A DNA stretch of 64,000 bases. Source: Bryum argenteum (taxonomy: Eukaryota > Streptophyta > Bryopsida > Bryales > Bryaceae). The stretch covers positions 13,932,727 to 13,996,726 of the forward strand of contig CM073327.1 in NCBI GenBank assembly GCA_037043015.1, written 5' to 3'. How positions within the stretch are numbered: position 1 is the first letter of the stretch; every line of letters begins with the position of its first letter. Made by a program: the position numbers and the translations under genes. The notes under the pieces were generated by a model, which had not been told where the DNA came from, ran no database searches, and saw only the letters and a list, made by a program, of their open reading frames with translations. Shown here in pieces: positions 33,132 to 44,726 of the stretch.

Positions 33132-36100
33132 CTACAAAGCTTCTAGACTGGTTGTGATTACATCAATTGTTTCACTTAACAATTGGTACACAGGCTCATC
33201 CCCCTTAACTCTATGCGCAGCTGGGACCATTTGAAATTTGCATGCAAGGACTAAGGAGGCATTTACATAAGCTACTCTGGAATCTCTCAAGTACACATAA
33301 GAATTACGAGACTTCCCCCACTTCTGATAATAGGTTTCTGCAATGACATATTCTCCTACGTCAAACTGCCCACCCCAAACACATGTAAACTTCTCCCTTA
33401 CGATCTGTTTCTTCCTCTGGCATTGAAGAATGTAGAAGTCAACCAATTCTTCATTACCTTCAACCGCCGGAACTGCAAAATTATCACCAGTGTCGACTAA
33501 GTCCCCTAGTGTCTCTTCTGCGACGTAATCCCATGCCTCCTCTCCTTCTGCTTCAAGCTGCCCTGAAATCATTTGTTCCCTTACAAACGAAACATCTAAT
33601 GGAACAAGTTTGATAACTCTCCAAGGCTGTACATGGCCCATCTTCTCGCAAGCAGCCCAATCACCGTCCATGCAAGGGGTACAAAAGCACGACAAATTCC
33701 TTACCATCAGCAATGTTGGATCTGAAATAGACACTCCTTGAATAGAGTGCAATTTTCTAGAACCAACGATGGTGTCACAACCGTGAAGGTGCCCGACGAT
33801 CTACATCATCGAGGCTTAATAAGGTGAAAGTACCTATAAGATAATTGTTTTATCTCCACCAACCGAACTTTGCACAATGCCCTCCATAGTCTCCTTCAAG
33901 AAGTCAACTCGCATCTTTTGCATCTTGTAGCTTCCTTCCGGGGTTGTGCGATTCTTTGTGTCTGCAAAGCTCTCTTCACAACGGCACTGCTCCATCCCAC
34001 TCGCCTTTGCCGTGGCTCCGTACCAAAAAAATTCCGGGGACATAACACACCCACCCGTGAGACCTGGATATCTGCTAACAAAGTACATGGGCCTTGCTCC
34101 TTTAAATTGCCCTGCACAACCATCACTCCAAACCCAATGACGAGCTACATTGACACCTTGCAATTTCAACCACTCCCAAAGTCTTTGCGGAAGCAATCTT
34201 TGGACAAATAAGGTGTCATGGGTTTTATCATCTGACACATAGAAGTGGCTCTCCTTCACCATGCTATAAGTCAACGGGTCAAATCGATATGTTATGTGAA
34301 CAAGAATTGTAATCTGGAAAGAATGCCAATGCATGGACTGAATTTCGTTTTGGATCTCAAACGAGTAGTTCTCAGCAAAATCAACATGGGACAGAACAAC
34401 ATCGACAGGTAACTCTTTCATACTAATTCTGCACTCTACATCTTGCCACCTAGCAACGAAGTTGTGACTAACAAACTCATGCAACTTTGGCTTCAAATAC
34501 TCAAAAAATTCAACACAAGAGGTTTCCATGAAAACTTCCTGGATTCGTTTTCTGGGTTCCCCATCATCGTTTACTCCAACCACTTCATAGCTGAAGCACC
34601 GCCACTTCAGTTTGAATGCTGCAGCCGATACCTCTAGTGGGCACAATGGAAGAGTATGTACACCGCACTCGGAACATGAACCCATCAAGCAGTCAAGTTT
34701 ATGGAACTCCTCTGATTCCCCTTTTGGACATACAATCTGCTCCCAGAACTTAGTAACACCATCACATTTGGTCAAATGCGCAGAACAAGAATCCTCAGAT
34801 GAATTGTAACAAACAGGACATGAACAAGTACAAGAAATGGTAGGGTGTACTCCCTTCATGGCATCCCTCATTGTGTTGACTGCCTCCCGTAGCATGTCTA
34901 TCTCAACATGGTACTTGCAGCAGCAGACATTTCGGTCTTTGCACTTTTTAACAAAGAATGGCTTCAGGCACTCGAACGCACGCATGGAAATGGTAGCTTC
35001 AGGGTGAGATTGAACAAAACGCTCATAGAATGAAGCCTGCACAATACATTTGAGTCAATGGTACTCAAAATTTGTACTACTACATACTTCAGATGGTGTA
35101 TGGAACCACTTCATAGCTGGAAACACAGTACCTAATAGTAGAGCGAGTACTTTTCAGGACTACACATTAAACACCAATTGTATACAATGTATACACAAAT
35201 CCTTTCGAAGTATATTGTACTCCCATGAACACATACTATGACTTAGGAATTCATAGTACATAGACTTCAGGGAAGGACTACTAGACACTACTAAGGTATA
35301 TATTATATACTAGTAGGAGACCAACAGTATGTTAGCGGTACTATGCATATATGGTATTGGTATGAACACCACAATTAAAGGACTGTGATTGTAGTTCTTG
35401 TATACTATTGGGTGTGACAAGGTATTAGCAATATCACCTAAAATACAACGAGTACAAACGATATGTACACCTAAGTAACCAGGAAGACTCCAAAAAATAC
35501 TACTATGAATAAATACAAGTAAACACGAGTACTATGAATAATTGAATACTTCATGTAAATCTGAAAACACAAACAGATACTACGTAGACAGCGGACTTAC
35601 ACCATGTGTACTAACAAAGATCAATAGATCTGACAACAAGAGCATGTAAACTCGAGGAAGTTAGAAGTTCAGATGTAATACCTGACTTTCGAGTAGAAAG
35701 TGGGTAGCTTGCTGGTCGTAAACTTTGGGCCCCAACCTCTTTCGAGTAACATCTTTCTTATTGGGACTCACACGAGTTTCTGAAGTCCACCAAGCAATTA
35801 CAAGTTCTCTAGTTTCGCCCGAAACACCATCCCTCCTTCTCCTCTCAGGCAGCTTGAAAATGGATGATCCATTACCTTCAAGTGCCCGACGTCGATGAAT
35901 GGCAGAGGAAATGTTCTGGGGCTTTGTCCCCAACACTCTTGACAAGGCTCGTACTCCAGCGATGTCACTGCTCACTGCCGCTTCTAGCATGGTCGTCTTC
36001 CTCACCAGCTTCTCTTTTGAAGATGGATTCTTCAAGAGATGCAACTCTTTCCTGAAAGACTGAACAAATACATGAGTAGCCTTTGCCTCCAAAGAGGAGC

Positions 36101-36488
36101 TGTAATATTCAGGCAAGTGTAGAGCAATCGCATCGTTCGTGAGAACTGATTCTAAAACAGCCTGTCCAAAAAGCGGACCATCACAATCGTTCTCCAACTG
36201 CGATACAATAAATGAACAAATTTTGCTTGAGACTCGAAGGACATCCCGTCGACAGGGTACATTGGATTCTTCAGCAGCTCTTAGTAACGCTAACTGCTCT
36301 GATTTCCGTTGTAGAAGCCGCTTCCTTGCCCTACATTGTCGCTGGCGTTCCGCAGCATTCTCCCTTGCTGCTACAAGAGAAGCAGTAGGTTCAGGAACTC
36401 TAAATGACTCTATGTGCGCTCTCTCTCTCTCGGCAGGTCCAGGCCGTTTAACGCCCCGACGACGATCTTGAGCTCTTGTGTTGCCCAT
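33132..36488 (-). CDS. second transposase-like protein with SDGCAGQFK motif (three exons)
   Basis: Exon 1 36,488-35,682, exon 2 35,036 to about 33,834, exon 3 from about 33,760 to 33,132. Exon 1 has a basic, charged-helical stretch (AARENAAERQRQCRARKRLL), reminiscent of a bZIP basic region. Exons 1 and 2 join in phase (LLESQ|ASFYERFV). Exon 2 has FFVKKCKDRNVCCCKYH, a CSCPVC cluster, then HVDFAENYSF, SDDKTHD, VWSDGCAGQFK and FFWYGATAKASGMEQ. Exon 3 has LSCFCTPCMDGDWAAC. The spaced aspartates suggest an RNase H/DDE-like fold, and I recall uncharacterised proteins with these motifs in other eukaryotes, but no superfamily name is certain. The phase at the short intron between exons 2 and 3 is ambiguous. 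It could be a nested second transposase or a partner of the MULE transposase. Confidence 0.6.
35037..35681 (-). other. GTAC-rich intron
   Basis: Donor GTATTAC, acceptor ttgtgcag. Eleven GTAC tetramers in about 600 bp; otherwise AT-rich with no other feature. Confidence 0.6.
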
Positions 36489-36860
36489 CTTGTAAGGAAC
36501 ACATTCAACACAAAGTCAGTACTTCGCGCTTCACAAACACGACCATTACAATTCGAAAATAGTTTCTAAGGATTTGGTGGTACGCATGTACCTCTGCGGA
36601 TTACGAGAAACGTCCACCAAAAACCACAACTGCAAGTCCTCGCACGTACAACGCAATCGAAGCATGCACCAAAGGAAACTGATCGAAGCAAACCCTAAAC
36701 AACTGATCGAAGCATGCAGCGTACAACTCAATCGCAGCATGCAGCCCTCACTGCAAACCCTAACGAAAACAATAGCCCCGTGTAATGTCACCTTCAGCCG
36801 CCACCCTAAACCCTAACCTTGAAAGAGACGTTGCCCCACCTAAACCGAATCTGAAAGCCA
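36489..36860. promoter_or_regulatory. upstream region with telo-boxes
   Basis: Upstream of the minus-strand gene starting at 36,488. AAACCCTAA/AACCCTAAC motifs occur near 36,692, 36,757 and twice near 36,805-36,818. In plants such telo-boxes are found in 5' regions and bound by Myb/TRB-type factors. A direct repeat (aactgatcgaagcatgc type) runs 36,655-36,745. Confidence 0.45.
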
Positions 36861-37560
36861 TGTCAGCTGCCTTCAATGCTTTCCAAGTTTAGGAAGCCCC
36901 AAAAGTTTGGGGAGTCTGCCAGCAATAAAGGATCGAGAATGCCACGCGGGCATCTCCCATTGGCCGAATCACCTTCACAAAGTATGTTGAAGTACATATG
37001 GTATATGCACCCTGCCCAATCTCTTGATTTTTGAAGTTAATATATCTGGTACGAAAATGCTTTTATGGCACGCTGTTTCAGGGGGCCCACGTACTATGCT
37101 ATCTGTTCTATGCGGGCAGAAGCAAAAATTTATTAAAAGCTTTTATTTCCTTGTGTTTGAAGCACTTACTAAAATAATTCCAATTTCTTTATTAACCGTT
37201 AAGTGGATTGCAATTTTTTGGGGATTTTTTCACACAATATGCTTCATAAACATATATTACACTTCTCACGAAGAGGAAATTGAAAACTATAACCTAAAAC
37301 CCACAAAACGAAGTCTATTTTCATAAAAAATATACTCTGTGACAAGCAACCACTAGTACATAAATATACTCACTACGCCCAATTCATGAGGAGTTTATTA
37401 ATAGCAAATACAAAAATTTATGCTCATCTATATATACAACTATATTTTTCAATACTATCTCTAAACTAGATAGTATTTCAAACTCTACAAGGAAATGAAT
37501 GCATAAATCTTCAGAAACTGCAGTTTGTGACAACATTTTTGGTACAGCTTAGTGTGCTTC
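36861..37560. other. AT-rich spacer before satellite array
   Basis: No gene or repeat of note seen. Confidence 0.5.
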
Positions 37561-40500
37561 TACCCTGATCGGCTTGTTTGCCTCTGCGGTCGCCCCTCGA
37601 ACGCCTTGGCGATGAAGCACGAGTGCTGAGCCTGCTCATTCATCTGTTGGGGAAGCTCGTGGAGGTGGCCGTGGTCAGGGAATGGCGATGAAGCGGCGGT
37701 GAGCCACCCCCGATGTCGATGCTCATCACCCCGAGCTCTTGGTGATGGAATTGTGGGGTCTTGGATTCGTGATTTTTCGAAATGGCGGACTAGTGTCGGA
37801 CTTGCGTCGGCGCAAGTCCGACACAAGTCCGACCATATCTTGTTTTTTTTTCAACTTTGTGCGCTTTCATCCTGCTAAAGTCCGGATGCGACTTGTCGGG
37901 TTCAATTCCCCTTCCTTGATCGGCAGGGGTGGGTCGGGTTGATCGGCTTCCTTGCCTCTACGGTGGCCCCTCGAACGCCTTGGCGATGAAGTACGAGTCT
38001 TTGAGCCTGCTCATTCATCCGTTGGGGAAGCTCGTGGAGGTGGCCGTGGTCGGGAATGGCGATGAAGCGGCGGTGAGCCACCCCATTGCCGATGCTCATC
38101 ACCCCGAGCTCTTGGTGATGGAATTGTGGGGTCTTTGGATTCGTGATTTTTCGAAATGGCGGACTAGTGTCGACTTGCGTCGACGCAAGTCCGACACTAG
38201 TCCGACCATATCTTGTTTTTTTTTCAACTTTGTGCGCTTTCTATCTTGCTAAAGTCCGGATGCGGCTTGTCGGGTTCGATTCCCCTTCCTTGATCGGCGG
38301 GGGTGAGTGGTCGGGTTGGTCGGCTTGCTTGCCTCTGCGGTGGCCCCTCGAACGCCTTGGCGATGAAGCACGAGTCTTGAGCCCGCTCATTCATCTGTTG
38401 GGAAGCTCGAGGAGGTGGCCGTGGTCGGGAATGGCGATGAAGCGGCAAATGAGCCACCACATTGCCGATGCTCATCACCCCGAGCTCTTGGTGATGGAAT
38501 TGTGGGGTCTCTTGGATTCGTGATTTTTTCGAAATGGCGGGACTAGTGTCGACTTGCGTCGACGCAAGTCCGACACTAGTCCGACCATATCTTGTTTATT
38601 TTTCAACTTTGTGCGCTTTCTATCTTGCTAAAGTCCGGATGCGGCTTGTCGGGTTCGATTCCCCATCCTTGATCGGCAGGTGTGAGTGGTCGGGTTGATC
38701 GGCTTGCTTGCCTCTACGGTGGCCCCTCGAACGCCTTGGCGATGAAGCACGAGTCTTGAGCCCGCTCATTCATCCGTTGGGGAAGCTCGTGGAGGTGGCC
38801 GTGGTGAGGAATGGCGATGAAGCGGCGGTGAGCCACCACCAGTTGTCGATGCTCATCACCCCGAGCTCTTGGTGATGGAATTGTGGGGTGCTCGATTCGT
38901 GATTTTTCGAAATGGCGGGACTAGTGTCGGACTTGCGTCGACGCAAGTCCGACACTAGTCCGACCATATCTTGTTTTTTTTTCAACTTTGTGCGCTTTCT
39001 ATCTTGCTAAAGTCCGGATGCGACTTGTCGGGTTCGATTCCCCTTCCTTGATCAGCGGGGTGAGTGGTCGGGTTGATCGGCTTGCTTGCCTCTACGGTGG
39101 CCCCTCGAACGCCTTGGCGATGAAGCATGAGTCTTGAGCCCGCTCATTCATCCGTTGGGGAAGCTCGTGGATGTGGCCGTGGTCGGGGAATGGCGATGAA
39201 GCGGGAGGGCTGAGCCACCCCCGCATTGTCGATGCTCATCACCCCGAGCTCTTGGTGATGGAATTGTGGGGTCTTTGGATTCGTGATTTTTTCGAAATGG
39301 CGGACTAGTGTCGGACTTGCGTCGACGCAAGTCGACACTAGTCCGACCATATCTTGTTTTTTTTTCAACTTTGTGCGCTTTCTATCTTGCTAAAGTCCGG
39401 ATGCGACTTGTCGGGTTCGATTCCCCTTCCTTGATCGGCAGGGTGAGTGGTCGGGTTGATCGGCTTGCTTGCCTCTGCGGTGGCCCCTCGAACGCCTTGG
39501 CGATGAAGTACGAGTCTTGAGCCCGCTCATTCATCTGTTGGGGAAGCTCGTGGAGGTGGCCGTGGTGAGGAATGGCGATGAAGCGGCAAATGAGCCACCC
39601 CCATTGTCGATGCTCATCACCCCGAGCTCTTGGTGATGGAATTGTGGGGTCTTTGGATTCGTGATTTTTTCGAAATGGCGGACTAGTGTCGGACTTGCGT
39701 CGACGCAAGTCCGACACTAGTCCGACCATATCTTGTTTTTTTTTCAACTTTGTGCGCTTTACTTGTCTTGCTAAAGTCCGGATGCGACTTTGTCGGGTTC
39801 GATTCCCCTTCCTTGATCAGCAGGGTGAGTGGTCGGGTTGATCGGCTTGCTTGCCTCTGCGGTGGCCCCTCGAACGCCTTTGCGATGAAGTACGAGTGCT
39901 GAGCCTGCTCATTCATTTCTTGGAGAAGCTCGTGGAGGTGGCCGTGGTGAGGGAATGGCGATGAAGCGGGAGCTGAGCCAGCCCCCCGCTGTCGATGCTC
40001 ATCACCGCCGAGCTCTTGGTGATGGAATTGTGGGGTGTTGGATTCGTGATTTTTCGAAATGGCGGACTAGTGTCAGACTTGCGTCGACGCAAGTCTGACA
40101 CTAGTCCGACCATATCTTGTTTTTTTTTCAACTTTGTGCGCTTTCTATCTTGCTAAAGTCTGGATGCAGCTTGTCGGGTTCAATTCCCCTTCCTTGATCG
40201 GCGGGGGTGAGTGGTCGGGTTGATCGGCTTGCTTGCCTCTGCGGTGGCCCCTCGAACGCCTTGGCGATGAAGCACGAGTGCCGAGCCCGCTCATTCATCC
40301 GTTGGGGAAGCTCGTGGAGGTGTCCGTGGTGAGTGAATGGCGATGAAGCGGCGGTGAGCCACCCCATTGTCGATGCTCATCACCCCGAGCTCTTGGTGAT
40401 GGAATTGTGGGGTGCTGGATTCGTGATTTTTCGAAATGGCCGGACTAGTGTCAGACTTGCGTCGACGCAAGTCTGACACTAGTCCGACCATATCTTGTTT

Positions 40501-41273
40501 TTTTTTCAACTTTGTGCGCTTTCTATCTTGCTAAAGTCTGGATGCAGCTTGTCGGGTTCGATTCCCCTTCCTTGATCAGCAGGGTGAGTGGTCGGGTTGA
40601 TCGGCTTGCTTGCCTCTGCGGTGGCCCCTCGAACGCCTTGGCGATGAAGCACGAGTGCTGAGCCTGCTCATTCATCTGTTGGGGAAGCTCGTGGAGGTGG
40701 CCGTGGTGAGGGAATGGCGATGAAGCGGCAGCTGAGCCAGCCCCGCGCTGTCGATGCTCATCACCCCCGAGCTCTTGGTGATGGAATTGTGGGGTGCTGG
40801 ATTCGTGATTTTTCGAAATGGCCGGACTAGTGTCAGACTTGCGTCGACGCAAGTCTGACACTAGTCCGACCATATCTTGTTTTTTTTTCAACTTTGTGCG
40901 CTTTCTGTCTTGCTAAAGTCTGGATGCAGCTTGTCGGGTTCAATTCCCCTTCCTTGATCAGCAGGGTGAGTGGTCGGGTTGATCGGCTTGCTTGCCTCTA
41001 CGGTGGCCCCTCGAACGCCTTGGCGATGAAGCACGAGTGCTGAGCCTGCTCATTCATCTGTTGGGGAAGCTCGTGGAGGTGGCCGTGGTGAGGGAATGGC
41101 GATGAAGCGGCAGCTGAGCCAGCCCCCCGCTGTCGATGCTCATCACCCCCGAGCTCTTGGTGATGGAATTGTGGGGTGCTGGATTCGTGATTTTTCGAAA
41201 TGGCCGGACTAGTGTCAGACTTGCGTTGACGCAAGTCTGACACTAGTCCGACCATATCTTGTTTTTTTTTCAA
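37561..41273 (+). repeat. 380-bp palindromic satellite array, block 1 (about 10 units)
   Basis: Ten units with palindrome centres near 37,804, 38,177, 38,558, 38,938, 39,321, 39,698, 40,087, 40,461, 40,847 and 41,226. Each unit holds TGATCGGCTTGCTTGCCTC, a GC-rich part, AATTGTGGGGT, the 40-bp palindrome centred on GCGTCGACGC, the sequence CATATCTTG plus T8, and GGGTTCGATTCC. Frames remain open across units on the minus strand, but indels move them between frames from unit to unit, so this is not a conserved protein. Block starts at the TGATCGG phase and stops at TTTCAA, where a TIR element follows. Confidence 0.95.
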
Positions 41274-43202
41274 CCATTAGGTGCAAAATGGGGTCTCGAA
41301 AAGGCCGTGTAAGCCTGCCCTTTCTAGGTGAACATCCTGCCCAAATGCGGCACTGTCGCTGGCAGCGGGTGCCAGGATCGCTGCCCGCAAAGTTAATAGG
41401 GCGGTTTAATGGTCTCGAGATGGGGTTGCGGGGTGGGGTCGGTGTGCCTAGTGGCGCCGAGGTGGCTGCCTTGTTTGGTGAACCACGCCTTCTCGCATTG
41501 ACTGCCCATGAAGCACGATTCGAAGGAGAGATGACGGGAGATTGGTGTCAACCGTTACAAGATTCAAAGTTTGCTGCCACAACGGGAAGAAGCCATGGAG
41601 CTCGGTCGACACTAGGTTGGTCTCCCCACCTGGGAATGGGGAGAATAGAAGTTGGGTGCGTAGAATTTGGGTGTTGCAGGACCAACGACCCAATTTGCAG
41701 GTGGAATTCGAGAGAGTCAAGGGAAATTGTGACAACTAAACCAGTGAGCATGATTGTACAGATCTGTACTACCGCAAAGAAATACAAATTTGAGCAAAGA
41801 AAGCATTCGAAGGGTGTTCTTGCAACACCTACTACCGTGGATCAAGAGGTTGTGTAAGTGTCGATTTCTCTATGACAAGTTTGGGTCGTGCATTTGTACA
41901 TTGCATGCTATTCATTTGATCCTGCAATTTCCTTGAGTGGCTATGGTATAGGGTTTGGTTGTTGTGAACTCTGCAGTTTTGGGTATTTGGCAATCTTAAA
42001 AACGTTTATCTACATACTTCCAGCCGACCGGGGCATTGAGAGCTTGAAGCACTACTGAATTCCGGACTCACGATGGCGGCAGGAGTGGCGAGTCTTCAAG
42101 CTACCGTTCCTCAGTTTTGCTTGATGCACGCTACGCACCACTTGTTAGAAGAGGTTCAATGAGATCCGAGCAACCCTGCCCATCAACATTTCCTGGACGG
42201 AGGGCAGCCGGGGATACAAACATTGATTTGTGGATCGATGGCAGCATTTTTACCCGGTTGATCCAGAACAGGAGGCCACCTCCATTCAAAACTCTTCGAC
42301 ATTGCCTGGAATTCATATGTCATGGAGAGCAAGGTCTGTATGGATATGCACGCAGATTGGGTCTCGTTGATGGAGGAGGACCTACACGGCGTGAGATGGA
42401 AATGCAGTGCCGACATTTAGAAGAAGAACTCGGCAAGGTGAGAGACGACCTCGCTGGCAGCAGAGAAAGGCTCGATCATAATAGGGACATTGAGGATACA
42501 TGCATGCAATTGCGGATTGAATTGGAGACTATTCGAACCGAGATGAGCAGCATGGAGAGAAATCATAGAGTGACGGTGCAGGGCTTGGAGACCGAGGTTC
42601 GTCGCTGGCAGCAAGCAAGTGAGCGCGTACAGGAGGGGCCTAGCCCTTTGAAGGACACGCCTATGGGGATGCGACGTAGGGCTCGATCGCTCAGGGGGAT
42701 TCATGAGTTGAATCATGGATCAGGGTGGGCAAAACGCAGAGTGAAGCTCGTTAGGATGCATTTGCAACCTCATCTCGTGGATGCTGTCAACGACAACAAC
42801 CGGGTCAACCATGAGAAGCAGCGACTTCATGGGGATAAAGCTTCCCAAACAGTAACTGCTATAGCGTTAGCAAAGATATTTCAAAACTTCGGCACTCACT
42901 CATCGTCGGTGGAGGAGGTAGGTGGTCGGACTCGTAATTTCCTCGTTCAAAGTCTTTGGCGAAAACTTTTGTTGACATGAGCAGCCCGGCTCGGATCCGG
43001 TCCTTGCTCCGATCCGCCGCCACCCGCATCGATGTGCCTCCACACGCCTCGTGGGAGGTCATTGGTTCGAGCCCCGTGGCGGTTGCTTGCACCACCACGT
43101 GGCATGTGCGGTGCCATGTCAAAAAGCACGCGCGCGCGCTGCTTTTTTTTTCTCTCGCGTGCGCTTACACGGCCTTTTCCGCACTTATTTTGCACCTAAT
43201 GG
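41274..43202. mobile_element. 1.93-kb TIR DNA transposon inserted in the satellite
   Basis: Ends are inverted repeats of about 41 bp: CCATTAGGTGCAAAAT at 41,274-41,289 with its exact complement at 43,187-43,202, then, after a divergent 7-8 bp, GAAAAGGCCGTGTAAGC at 41,298-41,314 with its complement at the other end. No clear target duplication is seen because the right flank is an inverted satellite piece. No transposase is recognised; it carries a 287-codon frame (42,117-42,980). Superfamily not assigned. Confidence 0.8.
42117..42980 (+). CDS. coiled-coil protein frame within the TIR element
   Basis: 287 codons. The frame begins with TTG; the first ATG in frame is at about 42,159 (MRSEQPCPSTFPG...). 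Residues about 95-175 form a likely coiled coil (EMQCRHLEEELGKVRDDLAG, then CMQLRIELETIRTEM). The ends have no known domain. It is not a recognisable transposase; it could be a captured host gene fragment, as in Pack-type elements. The last part overlaps the conserved right end of the element. Confidence 0.45.
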   Translation: MLDARYAPLVRRGSMRSEQPCPSTFPGRRAAGDTNIDLWIDGSIFTRLIQNRRPPPFKTLRHCLEFICHGEQGLYGYARRLGLVDGGGPTRREMEMQCRHLEEELGKVRDDLAGSRERLDHNRDIEDTCMQLRIELETIRTEMSSMERNHRVTVQGLETEVRRWQQASERVQEGPSPLKDTPMGMRRRARSLRGIHELNHGSGWAKRRVKLVRMHLQPHLVDAVNDNNRVNHEKQRLHGDKASQTVTAIALAKIFQNFGTHSSSVEEVGGRTRNFLVQSLWRKLLLT

Positions 43203-43404
43203 GTCGGACTAGTGTCGACTTGCGTCGACGCAAGTCCGACACTAGTCCGCCATTTCAAAATCACGAATCCAAAGACCCCACAATTCCATCACCAAGAGCT
43301 CGGGGTGATGAGCATCGACAATGGGGGGGCTCACCGCCGCTTCATCGCCATTCCCTCACCACGGCTTCCTCCACGAGCTTCCCCAACAGATGAATGAGCA
43401 GGCT
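43203..43404 (-). repeat. inverted satellite fragment
   Basis: About 200 bp of the satellite unit in reverse orientation, from the palindrome down to the 'gagcctgctcattc' part, between the TIR element and the probable LTR. Confidence 0.9.
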
Positions 43405-44726
43405 TGTCGCGGCCCTAATTACTCCCAACTCTTTTTCATCAAGTAAGCGTTACTTGGTAGCGGAATCACGACTTACTTTGTTGGTAGCAACCGGCCACAA
43501 CTTAGCTAACACTGCACATGCCAAGCACACACAATGTTAGCACTCTTTCTAGTCAAGGTGTCCAACCCACCTTGACTCCCCCAATTCATTACCCGGAACC
43601 CGTAAACCGGAACTCCCACAAAGCACATGGGCATGCCACTTGGTGGCACGGGGCGGCCTTCCACACATGTCCAAGCTCCCAAGGGTGGCACTACTCACCC
43701 CCGGAGCTAACCGCCCTTGCATATTGTCCAACTCCCCACTAGTCCCCTTCCATTCATGTCTACACTCTCCATTCGGGACATTACCGAAACCGCACTACTT
43801 TTCACGGGGACTAGTTTGGAGCGGGACACTTTTCCAACCCAATGTTTCGGGATGCACACCACAAGCATCCCATAGTGCCCAAGGTGCGGGAGTGAGGCTC
43901 CATCCCAAGTCTCACCCCTTAGAGCCACCCCGGCTCTCCTCGGCACCATGTGGAAGTGAGGAGGGAGACCACTCCTCCTCATAGTACTCTCTGGAGTCTT
44001 CGGTAGGCCCCCCCTTCTTGTGTTGAGGGGCCTTCCGTGACACACTTTTATTTTGGAAGACCACCCGTTTTTGCCTTAGCCTCAAAAACGGGTCGTATCT
44101 TCTTCTCGGGCTAACTTGTAGCTCAGTTATCCAAATGGGACGTGTGAGCCCATTTTCGACATCTACTCTTTGAGTAGATGTCGATAGACTCCTCACTTGT
44201 CCCAATCGGAGCTTCTATGTGGAAGCTATGCTCCCTTGAACATTCGGGAGTCCCGGGAGGCAGCAGTCCCGGAGTCCCGAAGTCCCGATGCTTTGGAGAG
44301 CCATATCTCCCAAAGCATTACTTTGCTCCTCACGAGCCTTAGCATTTTGGAAAGCTCTTGTCCAGAGCTTTCCAAAGACATGCAACATGCCGCCATCCAA
44401 GAAGGACGACATTTCGAGTCCCGAAAGGTAACACTCCCGAGTCCCGGAGTGTCCCGGAACGCGCTCCAACTTTGGAGAGCCATATCTCATGACTCACAAC
44501 TCCAAATCGCGCGTTCTTTGGACCTATGGGTGCGTGCTTGAACAAGGTTTCCAACCATGTAAAGCACACCACCAAGTTCGTCCCGAGCACGACGCCATTG
44601 CGTGCTTGTTTGCTCGGGACTCCCCTTAGTCACTTCACCTTGTCTCATGCCAAGCCCGGGACGTCACTCCCGGGGTCCTCTTGGCTCACCACGGTGTTCG
44701 GGCATCCTTTTGAAAGGGATGTGACA
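43405..44726. mobile_element. probable solo LTR (about 1.32 kb), Ty3/Gypsy-like
   Basis: Begins TGTCGCGGCCC and ends GATGTGACA, giving TG...CA ends with the TGTC/GACA inverted tips common to plant LTRs. Flanking pentamers AGGCT and AGTCT are similar but not identical. No internal domain, gag or pol sequence is present, so only a solitary LTR is likely. Internally GC-rich with CCCGGAGTCCCGAAGTCCCG-type short repeats. Confidence 0.55.

Noticed and set aside
37561-41273. Satellite as a tandem Helitron array
   Set aside because: There is a palindrome and a CTAA word, but about 45 bp apart rather than 10-15, and no consistent TC start at an A|T site.
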